Assembly: GCA_036406595.1 (NCBI GenBank)
Contig: DASXAR010000013.1
Coordinates: forward strand, 1-42,183
Source: VRUE01 sp036406595
Lineage (GTDB): Bacteria > Actinomycetota > Thermoleophilia > Solirubrobacterales > 70-9
Length of the DNA stretch: 42,183 bases
Reading direction: 5' to 3'
Each line of letters opens with the position of its first letter. Position 1 is the first letter of the stretch. The notes under the pieces were generated by a model, which searched no databases, was not told where the DNA came from, and saw only the letters and a list, made by a program, of their open reading frames with translations. The position numbers and the translations under genes were made by a program. Positions 40,666 through 42,183 of the stretch are shown one piece after another.

Positions 40666-42060
40666 ATGGGCGAGGCGGCTGTGCGACCGGATCGGCGGTA
40701 CGAGGCGGATGCCTGGCCCCGCACTCGTCGCCCGCTGCCGTGGGTGATCGCTGGGCTGCTCGTGATGATCTTCCTGATCCCGTTCGAAGCGGTGCACCCG
40801 AAGGTGAGCATCGGATTCAGCTCCGACCTCGACCGCTTCTTCGTGATCGCCCTGGTCGCAACCTGGGCAATGACGGGGCTGATCGGGCGCCAGGAAGCGG
40901 TGACCCGCCTTCGCAGTCGAGGGTGGGCCGTGGGGGTCATGGCCTTCGTCTTCGTGGCCGTCGCGAGCATCGCCGTCAACGTCGATCGGATCACAAACCT
41001 CGACGAGTGGGCGACCGCGCAGAAACGACTGGCGGTGCTGCTGTCGCTGGTCGCCGTCTTCGTGATCGTCTCCCTAACCCTGCGGGTGCGGGAGCTGAGG
41101 TCCTTCGCGGTCCTGATCGCCGTCCTCGCGACGATCACCGGTGCCGGGACGGTCTACGAGCAGAAAGTGGGTTACAACGTCTTCTACGAAACCGCTCGCA
41201 CGGTGTTCTCACCGGTCGCCATCGTCGACCCGGCGCCGACCGAAATCAGCCCCGACCCAAACTCTCCGGGCCGACCGCAGATCGTCGGGCCGACGAGGCA
41301 CGGGCTATCCGTCGCCTCGATCCTGGGAATGGCCCTGCCGTTTGCGGTAGTGCTCGCGGCGATGGAGACGAAACTTCGCCGGCGCCTTCTCTGGGGGCTT
41401 GCCGCCTGCGTGATCTTCTCCGGGGCGCTGGTCACCCAACGAAAATCCGGCGCCGTCGTTCCGGCGGTCGCCCTTCTGGCCCTATTCGTGATCAGACCGC
41501 GCCAGCTTCTGCGCCTCGCGCCCTACGGGGTCGTCGCGCTCGCCCTCGGGCTCGCGATGTCCGGCGGGACGATCAGCTCGGTCGAGGAGCTTGGGAACAC
41601 CTCCCAGGGCGAATCGACCAAAGGGCGCACGGCCGATTACCCGGCGGTGGTTCCCGACCTGCTCAGCAACCCGCTCCTCGGGCGCGGCTATGGCACCCTC
41701 AACTCGGCCCGATCCGACACGTATCGAATCTTCGACAACGAGTATCTGGGCCAGGTCTACCAGGTCGGCGCGCTCGGGCTGATCGCGTTTCTCGCCCTGA
41801 TCCTGACCCCGCTGCTGATGGTCCGCAAGCTGCTGCGGTCCGACGATCCGGTGCGTGGTCCTCCCGCACTGGCGGCGGCCGCCGGATGCCTGGCGTTCGC
41901 GGTCGCATCCGCCCTCTACGACATCCTCAGCTTCTCCCCGGCGCCGTACCTGTTCCTGATCCTCGCCGGGATGTGCACCTGCGCCGCGGGCGTCGAAGTC
42001 CCCGTCCGCAGGCGCCTCAGGATCCAGCCCGCGCCGGTTGCGCTACCAGCTGACTCCTGA
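40666..42060 (+). CDS. O-antigen ligase/polymerase-like membrane protein
   Basis: 464 residues, ATG three bases after the preceding stop. Around ten to eleven membrane helices can be seen. The signature of the Wzy/WaaL-like family lies in the external loop before the last helices: KGRTADYPAVVPDLLSNPLL then GRGYGTLNSA and FDNEYLGQVYQVGALGLI. That combines the Arg, the NPLLGRGYG and the DNxYL elements. It probably joins or polymerises a lipid-linked glycan at the outer face. The co-directional PCP-like genes support this. Its last 18 bases overlap the convergent gene at the window edge. Confidence 0.88.
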   Translation: MGEAAVRPDRRYEADAWPRTRRPLPWVIAGLLVMIFLIPFEAVHPKVSIGFSSDLDRFFVIALVATWAMTGLIGRQEAVTRLRSRGWAVGVMAFVFVAVASIAVNVDRITNLDEWATAQKRLAVLLSLVAVFVIVSLTLRVRELRSFAVLIAVLATITGAGTVYEQKVGYNVFYETARTVFSPVAIVDPAPTEISPDPNSPGRPQIVGPTRHGLSVASILGMALPFAVVLAAMETKLRRRLLWGLAACVIFSGALVTQRKSGAVVPAVALLALFVIRPRQLLRLAPYGVVALALGLAMSGGTISSVEELGNTSQGESTKGRTADYPAVVPDLLSNPLLGRGYGTLNSARSDTYRIFDNEYLGQVYQVGALGLIAFLALILTPLLMVRKLLRSDDPVRGPPALAAAAGCLAFAVASALYDILSFSPAPYLFLILAGMCTCAAGVEVPVRRRLRIQPAPVALPADS

Positions 42061-42183
42061 GGGCTTGCGGTAGCCGATCGGTTCCTCCCCGGAGGGGTTG
42101 CAGTTGGAGGAGGTGCAGTTGCCCTGCGCGTCGAGGGTCACCAGCGAGGGCTGTCCCCAGAGGTTCGGCGCGACGATCGCCGA
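42043..42183 (-). CDS. C-terminal end of an unknown protein (truncated by window edge)
   Basis: A minus-strand frame with no stop runs from the window edge to a TAG at 42043-42045, giving 46 residues that end GEEPIGYRKPSGVSW. It includes APNLWGQPSLVTLDAQGNC and a TSSNCNPSG segment, so two Cys are close together, as in secreted glycan-active or structural proteins. The N-terminus is outside the window, so no family can be assigned. It overlaps the ligase-like gene by 18 bases at the tails. Confidence 0.6.
   Translation of the reverse strand, partial: SAIVAPNLWGQPSLVTLDAQGNCTSSNCNPSGEEPIGYRKPSGVSW

Noticed and set aside
1..42183. tRNA, rRNA, prophage or transposon
   Set aside because: No gene of these kinds was recognised in the intergenic stretches, which are mostly under 160 bases.

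Overview
The window is GC-rich, gene-dense bacterial DNA. Heavy use of GTG/TTG starts, near-exclusive GAG for Glu in most housekeeping genes, a fused SecDF, actinobacterial-style secreted repeat proteins and the ruvCAB-sec-recJ-rel order suggest an actinobacterium, probably of the Thermoleophilia/Solirubrobacterales type. That placement is inferred from gene content and style, not from any database search. I found no tRNA, rRNA, CRISPR array, transposase or phage gene. Both edges cut genes: an RCC1-repeat protein at the left and the C-terminus of a minus-strand protein at the right.

Layout. (1) 1-3.0 kb: secreted RCC1 and fibronectin-like proteins, then a TANGO2/NRDE protein. (2) 3.0-11 kb: an oxidative metabolism island with a possible gamma-glutamylcyclotransferase-like protein, a methyltransferase, two FAD monooxygenase/reductase-type enzymes, a berberine-bridge-type flavoenzyme, a cytochrome P450 and an XRE/MmyB-type regulator. 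(3) 11-21 kb: a large secreted protein, a DUF2855 protein, a zincin-like metallopeptidase, a PhzF protein, a possible lipoprotein built of 11-residue repeats, two tandem paralogous exported proteins, an NTF2-like/YjbQ pair and a tightly packed four-gene set for membrane and zinc-ribbon proteins. (4) 21-25 kb: an RpiR regulator, pdxS-pdxT (vitamin B6 synthesis) and an M29 aminopeptidase. (5) 25-37 kb: the housekeeping block yebC, ruvC-ruvA-ruvB, a zinc-ribbon/PAS-like gene, secDF, a small membrane gene, recJ and bifunctional rel. (6) 37-42 kb: a surface-polysaccharide locus with a Gfo/Idh/MocA oxidoreductase, two paralogous Wzz-like chain-length proteins and an O-antigen ligase/polymerase-like protein.

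How the genes work together. RuvABC process Holliday junctions, RecJ resects DNA ends, SecDF drives late steps of protein export and Rel sets (p)ppGpp levels. PdxST makes PLP. The right-hand locus probably assembles and exports a glycan. Genes are tightly packed, with many ATGA/TGATG couplings. Four convergent pairs end in one shared CTAG that is the stop codon of both genes.

The most unusual signals are a 67-bp palindromic element inserted in frame in recJ, an isolated 14-bp perfect inverted repeat in front of pdxS, a possible ATT start for rel behind a perfect Shine-Dalgarno, a zinc-ribbon/PAS-like gene where yajC would be expected, the 11-residue-repeat protein, and very small ORFs with good ribosome binding sites before the polysaccharide genes and between pdxT and the aminopeptidase.
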